The position numbers and the translations under genes are program-made. A stretch of 58,996 nucleotides of DNA, from NCBI GenBank assembly GCA_039182125.1, contig JBCDCH010000024.1, positions 1 to 58,996 on the forward strand. Direction: 5' to 3'. This DNA is from Planctomycetota bacterium. GTDB lineage: Bacteria; Planctomycetota; Phycisphaerae; Tepidisphaerales; Tepidisphaeraceae. Positions 1 to 7,660 of this stretch are shown here, piece by piece (position 1 is the stretch's first letter; each line of letters begins with the position of its first letter). The notes under the pieces are model-generated. The model worked only from the letters and a program-made list of their open reading frames with translations, was not told the DNA's origin and did not search any database.

Positions 1-139
1 GGGGGGGGCGGGGTTTTTTGGGTTTGGGCGGGGTTGACCTTTTGGTTGGGGGGGGGGGCTACGCCGCGGGGGTCCACTTTCCTCCAACGGGGGGGCTTCG
101 CCGCAGCCGCAAAATGTGTATGTACGAGTTCTGCTTCGG
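1..139. other. G-run-rich low-complexity window edge, no gene
   Basis: This stretch holds many runs of six to ten G on the plus strand and no convincing gene. It lies downstream of the PEP-CTERM gene. The G runs are unlike the rest of the window and may reflect poor base calling at a contig end. No clean terminator hairpin can be seen. Confidence 0.5.
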
Positions 140-697
140 CTATCGACGCCGGCGGATGAGCAAGGTGCCTGCGGCACCGAGCAGGCCGAGGCTGGCCGGT
201 TCGGGCACGACGATCTGGCCGCGTAGCTCACCGGGTCCGTTCTGCTCAGTGTGGAAGTTGACGTAGTAGTTTCCGCCGAGCAGGCCGTCGATGAACATCT
301 GGTCGATGTTGGCGGTGCCGGTGAGGTTGCCGGTGGCGGGTTGGCCGTTGGGCACGATACCGCCGATGGGGTCAACGCCCGACGGCGTGTCGCCGACGAG
401 ATCGACCACGGTCGGCCCGTTGCCGCCAAAGGTCTCGGCCGAGTGGACGTGCGCACCAGGCGCCACAATCGGGCCGGTCAGATCCTGGTAATCAATGTCC
501 CAAGAGAAAGTCATCGCGTCGGTGTCGAGCGTCAGCACGGCGTTGCCCGTGGGCAGCGTCTGGCCGGGATCAAAGTTCGCGCCCGGGTTGGTCTGCAGGC
601 TGTCGAGCGGGACGGTAAAGGTCTGGGCCGACGCGACGCCCGCAGTCAGTGTGACGGCGGCGGCAGCGGGCAGGGCAAAGCGAAGTAAGTCGTGCAT
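140..697 (-). CDS. CHRD-domain protein with PEP-CTERM sorting signal
   Basis: The protein has 185 residues. A signal peptide covers about residues 1-24 and ends in an ASA-type cleavage site. The middle resembles a CHRD domain: it opens with an FTVPL strand, has the conserved HVHSAETFGGNG segment, and ends with NYYVNFHTEQNGPGELRGQI. The C-terminus is a classical PEP-CTERM tail, with VPEPASLGLLG from about residue 164, a hydrophobic stretch and a final run of four Arg. Proteins with this tail are exported and processed by an exosortase, usually in biofilm-forming bacteria. The gene is divergent from trpS across about 140 bases. The natural ligand or function of the CHRD domain is not known. Confidence 0.88.
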   Translation of the reverse strand: MHDLLRFALPAAAAVTLTAGVASAQTFTVPLDSLQTNPGANFDPGQTLPTGNAVLTLDTDAMTFSWDIDYQDLTGPIVAPGAHVHSAETFGGNGPTVVDLVGDTPSGVDPIGGIVPNGQPATGNLTGTANIDQMFIDGLLGGNYYVNFHTEQNGPGELRGQIVVPEPASLGLLGAAGTLLIRRRR

Positions 698-837
698 GGA
701 TTCTCCTTGAGAGAAAAATTGAGTGAGTATTGCGTGTCGGATGGGATTACGAAGTCCCTCGCCCGACGGATGTCGAAAATCCCGGTCGATGGAAGGTCAG
801 GGAGAAAGCCCGTGCCAGCGCCGTGCATGTGCTGCAA

Positions 838-1971
838 ATGTCCACCTATCCTCACCGCGTGTCTGAACCAACCGCCAAACCCCGCCTGCTCACCGGCGAT
901 ACGCCCACCGGGCAACTTCACCTGGGCCACTGGGTCGGGTCGCTGGAAAACCGGCTGGCGATGCAGGAAACGCATGACTGCTTCTTCCTGATCGCCAACA
1001 AGCACGCATTCACCACGCGGGCCGACAAGCCGGAGGAGATCCGCCAGTCCGTGCTCGACGTCGCGACCGACTGGCTCGCGATCGGCATCGACCCGGACAA
1101 GTCGGCGATGTTCGTTCAGTCGGAGGTCCCCGCGATTGACGAACTGACGTTCTTCTTCGCGATGCTTTTGCCGTTCAACCGCGTGATGCGCAACCCGACG
1201 CTCGCGCAGGAGATCAAGGACAAGGGCCTGGGCGACAAGCACAGCTTCGGATTTCCGTTGTACGCGGTGGGGCAGTGTGCGGACATTCTCGCGTTTCGAC
1301 CGGACGTGGTGCCGGTCGGCGAGGATCAGACGCCGCACTTGGAGATGACGCGCGAGGTCGCTCGCAAGTTCGATCAGCTCTACTGCGGCGTCGACAGTCA
1401 CGCGGACGATGCCGACTACGCCAAACTCGGCGGTGTGCTGCCGGTGCCGCAGTTGAAGATCGGCCGCGTCGGTCGCCTGCCCGGCATCAACGGCCCCGTC
1501 GAGCCGGGCGGCCCGCTGCAGAAAATGTCCAAGTCGCTCAACAACGCGATCTACCTCGGCGACTCCGCCGATGAGCTTCAGGCCAAGGTCCGCAGCATGT
1601 ACACCGATCCGGCCCGCCTGCGCAAGACCGACGCGGGCAATCCCGATCCCGACGCCAACCCGCTCTTCGCTTTCCTGCGCAGCTTCCATCCGGACCAAGC
1701 GTGGGTCGACGAACAGGCCGACGCCTACGCCAAGGGCGGCGACACCGCCCCCGGCGACATGCAGCTCAAGAAAGAGCTTGTCCAAGTCCTCGAAGCCGTC
1801 ATCGCCCCGATCCGCGAGAAGCGTGCCCACTTCGAGCAACGCCCCGACGACGTGATGGACGCTCTCAAGTCCGGCACCGCGCGGGCCAACGCCGTCGCCG
1901 AGGAAACCCTTGCGTTGTGCAAAGCCGCGATGAAGCAGGACTTCTTCGAGCGGACGCTGACGATCAAGTAG
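838..1971 (+). CDS. trpS: Tryptophan--tRNA ligase
   Basis: This class I aminoacyl-tRNA synthetase charges tRNA-Trp with tryptophan using ATP in the cytoplasm. The HIGH-type signature is PTGQLHLGH at residues 23-31 and the KMSKS loop is at about 229-233. The 377-residue length is somewhat longer than short bacterial TrpRS proteins but within the family range. The reading frame is open further upstream to a TTG at 730, but that extension has no family similarity. The ATG at 838 puts the catalytic domain at the normal distance from the N-terminus. The gene is convergent with the membrane-protein gene downstream and separated from it by a GTAG-type hairpin. Confidence 0.95.
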   Translation: MSTYPHRVSEPTAKPRLLTGDTPTGQLHLGHWVGSLENRLAMQETHDCFFLIANKHAFTTRADKPEEIRQSVLDVATDWLAIGIDPDKSAMFVQSEVPAIDELTFFFAMLLPFNRVMRNPTLAQEIKDKGLGDKHSFGFPLYAVGQCADILAFRPDVVPVGEDQTPHLEMTREVARKFDQLYCGVDSHADDADYAKLGGVLPVPQLKIGRVGRLPGINGPVEPGGPLQKMSKSLNNAIYLGDSADELQAKVRSMYTDPARLRKTDAGNPDPDANPLFAFLRSFHPDQAWVDEQADAYAKGGDTAPGDMQLKKELVQVLEAVIAPIREKRAHFEQRPDDVMDALKSGTARANAVAEETLALCKAAMKQDFFERTLTIK

Positions 1972-1981
1972 CGCGGTATCC

Positions 1982-2010
1982 GTAGCCCGGTCGCCACGCA
2001 ACCGAGCTAC
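1982..2010. repeat. REP-like GTAG/CTAC hairpin
   Basis: The 29-base imperfect palindrome starts with GTAG and ends with CTAC. Eleven of 13 stem positions pair around a 3-base loop. It sits between two convergent genes (trpS and the membrane protein), so it could act as a transcription end. Its GTAG start resembles bacterial REP elements. A second hairpin of the same design lies at 21541-21565. Confidence 0.5.
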
Positions 2011-2011
2011 A

Positions 2012-2527
2012 TCATTCGGTTTGATCATCCGGCTCCACGCTCGTGGGCATGATCGGCTCGAAGCCGCGGGGGGCGTTGTCCTCGGGGCCCATGCGGATCA
2101 CGTCGAAGGATTTGATCAGCAGGTAGAGCAACTGCGAAAACGCGATGAGAAACAAGACACCGACGCCGAGCATGACGTAGCCGCCGATGTTGACGTCGCC
2201 GTCATCGACGAGGAGCACGTTGATCAAGCCGCCTGCGATGATCATGAGACAGCCCAACAGCAGGAGCGACGTCAACACCAGCCCGACGATCACCGCCCAT
2301 GTCTGGTACCGCTTGAGATAGATCGACGTGATGATCAGCAGTGTGCCGGGGACGACGTAGAACGTCGAGAACACCACGATTGCGATGACGGCCGCAGAGC
2401 CTCCGGCGGAGATGGTGAGCGCGCCAAGCAGCACGGCGATGCTGATCAACAGCACACCCACCGACTGCATTGAGGATGCTGCGGCGAACAGTGGCCGCCG
2501 TGGATCGCCACGTTTAGGTAACCCCAT
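2012..2527 (-). CDS. Hypothetical four-helix membrane protein
   Basis: The protein has 171 residues and no family I recognise. Four hydrophobic segments lie at about residues 22-42, 46-70, 77-103 and 115-138, followed by a short acidic cytoplasmic-type tail. There is no signal peptide, and no catalytic motif is visible. It is the last gene of a minus-strand group (rsmE, a second membrane protein, this gene), 53 bases after its neighbour, so cotranscription is likely. The similar four-helix layout of both small membrane proteins suggests related roles, but this is inference only. Confidence 0.65.
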   Translation of the reverse strand: MGLPKRGDPRRPLFAAASSMQSVGVLLISIAVLLGALTISAGGSAAVIAIVVFSTFYVVPGTLLIITSIYLKRYQTWAVIVGLVLTSLLLLGCLMIIAGGLINVLLVDDGDVNIGGYVMLGVGVLFLIAFSQLLYLLIKSFDVIRMGPEDNAPRGFEPIMPTSVEPDDQTE

Positions 2528-2580
2528 CGATCAAACGCTACCGGCTTGTCGGGCCGGTGCAAGCATTGCCCGCTTGACGC

Positions 2581-3153
2581 TCACCCAGGTCCGGGCAACT
2601 CGCCGGGGCCGATGGGGACTTGAAACGTGGCCGGGCGGACGTCACCGATCTCGGGCTCCGGGCCAACGTCGTCGCGGGCCTTTGCCATGAGCGCGATGAC
2701 CCACCCCAGCAGCATCGCCGGCCCCGCGAGCAGGATCGACACCAACGCCGACCCCGGCGCGAACAGCGCACCGAGTACGCCAACGAAACCGATGGCGACG
2801 AACGCGAACATCAGCACGCCCACCGCGATCGCGCCCGTTCGCAAGGCCCGCGCGCTCCCGCTCCGTAGCCGAACGCCCGAAACCGCCAGGACGACCGACG
2901 CGATGATCAGCCCGCTGATCAGCACCGCGAGAATCGACAGCAGCCATGTCGCGCCTCGTACGCCGATCGGCGGCTGGCCGATGCTGCTCTGTTCATATGT
3001 CGCGTTGATGGCCGCAAGCATCTCTGACGGCGTCGTCGTCACGACGGGCAGGAGGTTCATGCCGAGCAGCACCGCGCATGCCACGCCGGTGAAAAGCATG
3101 AACCAACTCGCCCGTTCGCGGGGTGTCTGCGACGATGTCGGCGGCTGCGACAT
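2581..3153 (-). CDS. Hypothetical four-helix membrane protein
   Basis: The protein has 190 residues with about four hydrophobic segments: one near the N-terminus (about 17-38), a pair around 70-95 and 105-130, and one at about 135-155. The C-terminal tail is rich in Pro and Gly. I do not recognise a family. The frame is open further upstream, but the ATG at 3153 is preferred because it begins eight bases after the rsmE stop codon, which implies cotranscription with rsmE. The extension upstream of it is low-complexity Arg-rich sequence from the shadow of rsmE. Confidence 0.65.
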   Translation of the reverse strand: MSQPPTSSQTPRERASWFMLFTGVACAVLLGMNLLPVVTTTPSEMLAAINATYEQSSIGQPPIGVRGATWLLSILAVLISGLIIASVVLAVSGVRLRSGSARALRTGAIAVGVLMFAFVAIGFVGVLGALFAPGSALVSILLAGPAMLLGWVIALMAKARDDVGPEPEIGDVRPATFQVPIGPGELPGPG

Positions 3154-3161
3154 GCGAAAGT

Positions 3162-3836
3162 CTACGACCCCCGCAGCAGCGTCGCGAACACGCCGGTGCC
3201 CACGACGGCCGCGGTTTCGATCCGCAGCACCGTCGGCCCGAGCGTGACGGCGGTCGCCCGCCGGTCGGCCATCAGCGTGAGCTCGCGATCCGTCCATCCG
3301 CCCTCGGGTCCGATCAGCAGCGTGGCGGCTTCGCCCGGCGTCGGTCGGGGCGGTTCGGAATCCACGGTGCTCAACACATGCAAGGGGCCGTCGGCGGTTT
3401 CGAGGAACCGCTCGAGCTTTACCGGTTCGCCGATGCTCATTACGCCGGGCGTGCCCGCTTGCTTGGCCGCTTCGATCACACGGCGGCGGAGTTTCTCGAG
3501 TTTACCCGGACGCGGGTCCACCGTGCTCCGCTCGGTGAGCAGGGGATGCCAGGACGCCACGCCGAGTTCCGCGAGCTTTTCGACGAGCCACTCCACGCGA
3601 TCCCCCTTGGGCACGGCCGACGCAACGCTCAGCGTGACGTCCCGTTCTCGACGCGTCGGCGGTGCGTGTTCGATGGCGTCGCCAGCGATCGTGCCGTTCG
3701 CCTCGTTGCCGTGCGCGTCAAAGAGCTGGACATGGTTACCATCGCCGAGCCGCAAGACGTTTCGTAGGTGGTGACGTTCTTCGGGGGCGGGAACGGTGCG
3801 TGGCGGCGTGAACTTCTCGATGAACACGCGCGGCAT
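3162..3836 (-). CDS. rsmE: 16S rRNA (uracil(1498)-N3)-methyltransferase
   Basis: RsmE methylates U1498 of 16S rRNA with S-adenosylmethionine. It has the SPOUT-class trefoil-knot C-terminus, seen here as LLIGPEGGWTDREL followed by TLGPTVLRIETAA, the cofactor-binding hallmark of the family. The N-terminus starts in the usual way with MPRVFIEKF and continues into the PUA-like domain with HHLRNVLRLGDG. I chose the ATG at 3836 because an AAGGGA ribosome-binding site lies nine bases before it. An ATG seven codons upstream (3857) is possible but has no such site. The gene heads a group with two membrane-protein genes and is divergent from the acidic repeat protein. Confidence 0.93.
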   Translation of the reverse strand: MPRVFIEKFTPPRTVPAPEERHHLRNVLRLGDGNHVQLFDAHGNEANGTIAGDAIEHAPPTRRERDVTLSVASAVPKGDRVEWLVEKLAELGVASWHPLLTERSTVDPRPGKLEKLRRRVIEAAKQAGTPGVMSIGEPVKLERFLETADGPLHVLSTVDSEPPRPTPGEAATLLIGPEGGWTDRELTLMADRRATAVTLGPTVLRIETAAVVGTGVFATLLRGS

Positions 3837-3964
3837 TCGGCTTGGTCCCTTGGCCATGCGGGCATGCTAAGGAACGATCGAGGTTTCGCTTGAGATTCGT
3901 GTGGGCTGACCGATAATGAACCGGAGCCGCGCTGCGTGGCACGGATGGACGATGGTGTAGAAGC

Positions 3965-4984
3965 ATGGACGCTGACCGCGATCAACCCGAGTCTGCCACC
4001 GCCGTTGCCGATCGCGACGGCCGGCCCGAAGTCGCCGAGCGCGCCGAGTCCGCCGCCGCCGAAAAACTTGCCGAAGCGGACGGCGTTCTCGAAGCCGAGC
4101 TCGACGAGTTGTTCAGCGCGGTCGGCGGCGAGGAGGGTGACGAAAAGCCCCTCGATCCGACCGATGAGCTGATCCAGCACCTGTCCGTCGAGTCGCAGGA
4201 CGATCCGGAGGTCGACGAAGAACTCGCTGACGGCGACGCGCTCGACGAACTGCTCGGCGAGCTTCAAAGCGATACACCCGCAGCACCATCCGAGCCGGCT
4301 GCCAAGCCCGCCGAGTCAGCGGAGACGGTCGATGAATCGGAGCTCGACGCGTTGTTCGATGAGATGCGGGATGCCGACTCGGCCGAGGCACCCGCAGCGG
4401 AAGCCGATGTTGCCGCTCCCGAACCGGAGCCCGTGCAAGCCACCGAAAAGGTCGCGTCCAAGGCCGAAGGTCTCGAAGGCGAACTGAACGAGTTGTTCGA
4501 CGCGATCGAAACCGGTGTGGTGCCTGACGACCCCGAGCCGGCCGCGAGCGTTGCGGCCGAGCCGGCCGAACAGAAGGACGGCATCGACGGCGAGCTTGAT
4601 GAGTTGTTCGACGCGATGCAAAGCGGCGAAGTCCCGCCTGATGCCGAACCGGTAGCTGAATCTGTTGCCGAGGACGACAGCCCCGACGCGGCGGCATTGC
4701 GGGCCGAGATGGCGATCGACGAAGCCCCCGCGCCCGCGAAAGACGTCGCCGAAACCGCTCCGGCTGATGACCCAGTTGCTGAAGATGAGCCGGCGGACCC
4801 GCCCGTTGCCGACACGGCCCCGTCGGATACCGCCGATGATCCGTGGTGGGTCAAGGCATTGATCATTGCCAATCGCCCGTTGGACAATCTCAGCGATGCC
4901 CATCGCGACGCGGTCGGCAAGATCGGCATCGTCACGCTCGCAAACGCGCTGGCGCTGATCGTTTACACGCTCGTGATCCGATAG
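3965..4984 (+). CDS. Acidic tail-anchored protein with ELDELF repeats
   Basis: The protein has 339 residues, is extremely rich in Asp, Glu, Ala and Pro, and has no signal peptide. A short motif, roughly ELDELFDA, recurs at about residues 44-51, 92-100, 125-133, 171-180 and 208-217, separated by disordered acidic linkers. The C-terminus carries a WWVKALIIANRPLDNLSDAHR segment and then one hydrophobic helix (about 318-338), ending almost at the stop. This is the layout of a tail-anchored protein with a cytoplasmic disordered arm. The repeated amphipathic motifs look like short binding motifs for a partner. No family is recognised. The next gene, coding for a TPR protein, follows closely on the same strand. 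Confidence 0.7.
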   Translation: MDADRDQPESATAVADRDGRPEVAERAESAAAEKLAEADGVLEAELDELFSAVGGEEGDEKPLDPTDELIQHLSVESQDDPEVDEELADGDALDELLGELQSDTPAAPSEPAAKPAESAETVDESELDALFDEMRDADSAEAPAAEADVAAPEPEPVQATEKVASKAEGLEGELNELFDAIETGVVPDDPEPAASVAAEPAEQKDGIDGELDELFDAMQSGEVPPDAEPVAESVAEDDSPDAAALRAEMAIDEAPAPAKDVAETAPADDPVAEDEPADPPVADTAPSDTADDPWWVKALIIANRPLDNLSDAHRDAVGKIGIVTLANALALIVYTLVIR

Positions 4985-5032
4985 CGCGGCGTGAACGCCG
5001 GCGGCTGGTATCATGTCACCGGAGAGCGTCAC

Positions 5033-6334
5033 ATGCGTTTGTTGATCCTGGGACTCTTGTTGTTCGGTGTCACCACGGCCGCGACCGCCGACGTCGTCGT
5101 GCTCAACGATGGCAGCGAAGTACAGGGTGACATTCGCCGTGCCACTGGCGGCTACGACGTCATTCTCAAGGACGGCACTCGGCAGTTCATCCCCGACTCC
5201 CAGGTCAAGTCCCTGCGGATGGGCCCGTCGCAGACCGACGCCGATGTGCAGTTGGCCAACCTTCGGCGCAGTGTCGAGCCGCTGGAAGATCTCGACCTCG
5301 TCATCGAGCGATACGAGCAGTTCCTGGAGCGTATCGGTGAAGGCGAGGTTGCCGACAAGGCTCGCGTCGAACTCGCCCAATGGGTGCGGTGGCGCGAGGA
5401 AGGCCGGGTGTTGTTCGACGGCGAATGGATGAAGCCGCAGGAACAGCGTGAGCGTGCGGCACAAAACATCGTTGCGGTCAACGAAGTTCGCGGCATGATC
5501 AAGTCGGGCAAGCGCGGCGAAGCGCTCAAGCTCGTACACGACCGATTGCGCGAGAACCCGCGTGATGTGTCGTCGCACTACCTGCTTGGGCTGATGCAGT
5601 ATCGCAGTGGCGATGTCGCCGGCGCGCGGCGAAGCTTCGAGGAGGCCGCCGTGCTCGCGCCGGACCACGCGCCGACGGCCAACAACCTCGCCGTCGTGCT
5701 TGTGCGGCAAAATCAACTGCCGCGTGCCGTCCTCGCGCTCGGCAACGCCCTGCGTGACGCGCCCGACACCAAGAGCCTGCTCGACAACGCCGCCGAACTG
5801 ATCGAGCTTGTTCCCGAAGCGCAACGTGACACGACCGTCTATGCAAACCTCCGCACGCGATTCGAGGCGCAGGATCGAATCCTCGGCTCGCGACTCGCCG
5901 AGCAGGGTTGGCATCGTTTCGGGGCCAAGTGGGTCGATGCCGCCACGTTTGCCACGATCGAAGCCCAGCGCAAGGAAGCGAATGATCGGCTCGATGCGCT
6001 CCAGGCCGATTACGACGTGACCAACCAGCGGATCGTGGCCGTGCAAAATGACATCGCCGAGGCCGAGCAAACGCTCGCCAGCATCCGTGCCAACAGCCTG
6101 CGTCGCACCGGCGACGGTCGGATCATCCAACTGCCGCTGCCGGACGTATACTTCGAGATCGAGCGTGAGAAGCAGGCCGATGAGCGCGACTTGGGCGATC
6201 TCGCGAGCCGGATCGGCCTGCTCCAACAGGAAGCCATGCGGGTTCGTGAGCGGATGCCCAAGCCCCTGTACGACGGCACTCTCGAGCTGATCGGCGCGGA
6301 CGGCGTCCCGGTAACGATGCCGATGCCGGAGTGA
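5033..6334 (+). CDS. Secreted or periplasmic TPR-repeat protein
   Basis: The protein has 433 residues and starts with a signal peptide (MRLLILGLLLFGVTTAATA). The mature N-terminus has a short beta domain (VVLNDGSEVQGDIRRA, then IPDSQVKSL), common in planctomycete proteins. TPR-like helices follow: LGLMQYRSGDVAGARRSFEEA and PTANNLAVVLVRQNQLPRA at about residues 185-240. The C-terminal third has long charged helices, probably coiled coil (about 310-400). The ATG at 5033 is preferred over an upstream GTG because GGAGAG lies seven bases before it and the signal peptide starts there. It probably scaffolds other envelope proteins. No enzyme motif is seen. Confidence 0.8.
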   Translation: MRLLILGLLLFGVTTAATADVVVLNDGSEVQGDIRRATGGYDVILKDGTRQFIPDSQVKSLRMGPSQTDADVQLANLRRSVEPLEDLDLVIERYEQFLERIGEGEVADKARVELAQWVRWREEGRVLFDGEWMKPQEQRERAAQNIVAVNEVRGMIKSGKRGEALKLVHDRLRENPRDVSSHYLLGLMQYRSGDVAGARRSFEEAAVLAPDHAPTANNLAVVLVRQNQLPRAVLALGNALRDAPDTKSLLDNAAELIELVPEAQRDTTVYANLRTRFEAQDRILGSRLAEQGWHRFGAKWVDAATFATIEAQRKEANDRLDALQADYDVTNQRIVAVQNDIAEAEQTLASIRANSLRRTGDGRIIQLPLPDVYFEIEREKQADERDLGDLASRIGLLQQEAMRVRERMPKPLYDGTLELIGADGVPVTMPMPE

Positions 6335-6353
6335 GTTCAGCGGGTCGGTCGAT

Positions 6354-7529
6354 TCAGGCGGGCATCCCGTGCGGCGGCAGCGTGACGGTGAAGACGCTGC
6401 CACGGTCGGGGCCATCCGTTTTGCTCTCGGCTTCGGCGCTACCCCCGTGCAGTTCGACCAGGTGCCGCACCAGCGCCAGTCCAATGCCGAGCCCGCCGGG
6501 CCGTGTGCGGCCGTTAGTGTTGACATCCAACCGGGTGTCGCCCTGGCGGAAGCGGTCGAAAATGAACGGAAGGTCTTTCGCGCCGATGCCCGGCCCGTTG
6601 TCGGCGACGGTGATGACGACGTTGGTGTCGTCGGCCGTGAGCCGCAGCGCGACGTGGCCGCCGTCTTGCGTGAACTTCACCGCATTGTTGGCCAGGTTCC
6701 AGACGATCTGTTGCAGCCGGGTCGGGTCGCCGAAGAACGCACCCATCGTGTCAGCCGCGGCGAGGTCGCTGGTCACCTGAATCTGTTTGGCCAAAGCCAG
6801 GGACTGACAGCCCTCGAGCGCATCCTCGCAAACCCGCGCGAGATCGACCGGTTGTCGCTTGAGTTCGAGCTTGCCGGCGACGATTCGGCTCACGTCCAGC
6901 AAGTCGTCGACGAGTTGTGCCTGCAGACGCACGTTGCGCCCGATGGCGTCGATCGCTTCGGCGAGTGTTTCGGTGTCGATTTGATTTACGTCGTCGAGTT
7001 CGAGCAGCTGCACCCAGTTCGAGATCGCATTGAGTGGCGTGCGGAGTTCGTGGCTGAGCAGAGCGAGGAAGTCGTCCTTTGCCTGATTGGCGGCTTCGGC
7101 GGCGCGGCGGGCGGCCTTCTCGCGGATCAATCGACTCCGCTGTCGTTCGAGCCGTCTGCTCTGGATCGCGTACCGAACCGCGCGCTCTAGCTCCACCGCC
7201 GTGAGCGTGCCTTTCTGCAGGAAGTCCGCCGCACCCGCGCGCATGGCGTCGGGATCGACCGATTGGTCTTCGGACCCCGCCAGCAAAAGAATCGGAACAT
7301 TGGAAGTCCGCACGTCTTCGTCGTCGAGCAGGTCAATACCCGTTTGCTCTCCGAGTCGATAGTTGAGCAGGGCGACGTTGTGACACGCATCGGTGAGCAT
7401 CCGCTTGCCCGCCGCGTAGCCCTCGGCCAAGTCCGCCTCGAACGGTTCGCGCATGCCTTCCGCAAGCAACCCGCGTACTCGCCGCGCGTTGGCTTCGTCG
7501 TTGTCGATGATGAGCACGCGGACGGGCAT
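6354..7529 (-). CDS. Histidine kinase with N-terminal degenerate receiver domain
   Basis: The protein has 391 residues. Residues 1-115 form a response-regulator receiver fold: acidic residues D9 and D11 and the late Lys (K106) are present. The position of the phospho-accepting Asp is Asn (N56, in ALLNYRLG), and the conserved Thr/Ser of strand 4 is Ala (A84). A helical linker is followed by a HisKA domain with H160 in the H-box (SHELRTPLNAI) and an HATPase domain with an N-box (about 274-287) and DNGPGIG at 310-316. No membrane segment or periplasmic sensor is seen, so the kinase is cytoplasmic and probably receives its signal through the pseudo-receiver. No partner regulator gene is adjacent. 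Confidence 0.9.
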   Translation of the reverse strand: MPVRVLIIDNDEANARRVRGLLAEGMREPFEADLAEGYAAGKRMLTDACHNVALLNYRLGEQTGIDLLDDEDVRTSNVPILLLAGSEDQSVDPDAMRAGAADFLQKGTLTAVELERAVRYAIQSRRLERQRSRLIREKAARRAAEAANQAKDDFLALLSHELRTPLNAISNWVQLLELDDVNQIDTETLAEAIDAIGRNVRLQAQLVDDLLDVSRIVAGKLELKRQPVDLARVCEDALEGCQSLALAKQIQVTSDLAAADTMGAFFGDPTRLQQIVWNLANNAVKFTQDGGHVALRLTADDTNVVITVADNGPGIGAKDLPFIFDRFRQGDTRLDVNTNGRTRPGGLGIGLALVRHLVELHGGSAEAESKTDGPDRGSVFTVTLPPHGMPA

Positions 7530-7660
7530 GGTGCGGGTCCAACGGACTTGGACTCCGTGCTGGGAAAATATCCGCCTAGTTTGGGCATGGGTAGCCGGGC
7601 AACCCCCAAATCAACCGACAACGTGATCTCGCTCACGCCCAGTCTGTTTGGTTCGAACCT

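Noticed and set aside
646-2028. 460-residue open frame opposite trpS
   Set aside because: It covers trpS on the other strand with no family similarity; it is a high-GC shadow frame.
4316-6526. 736-residue open frame on the minus strand
   Set aside because: It lies opposite the acidic repeat and TPR genes and only mirrors their codon bias; no domain is recognisable.
6354-7529. Ordinary hybrid kinase with a working receiver
   Set aside because: The phospho-acceptor position is Asn and the conserved Thr/Ser is Ala, so normal phosphotransfer is unlikely.
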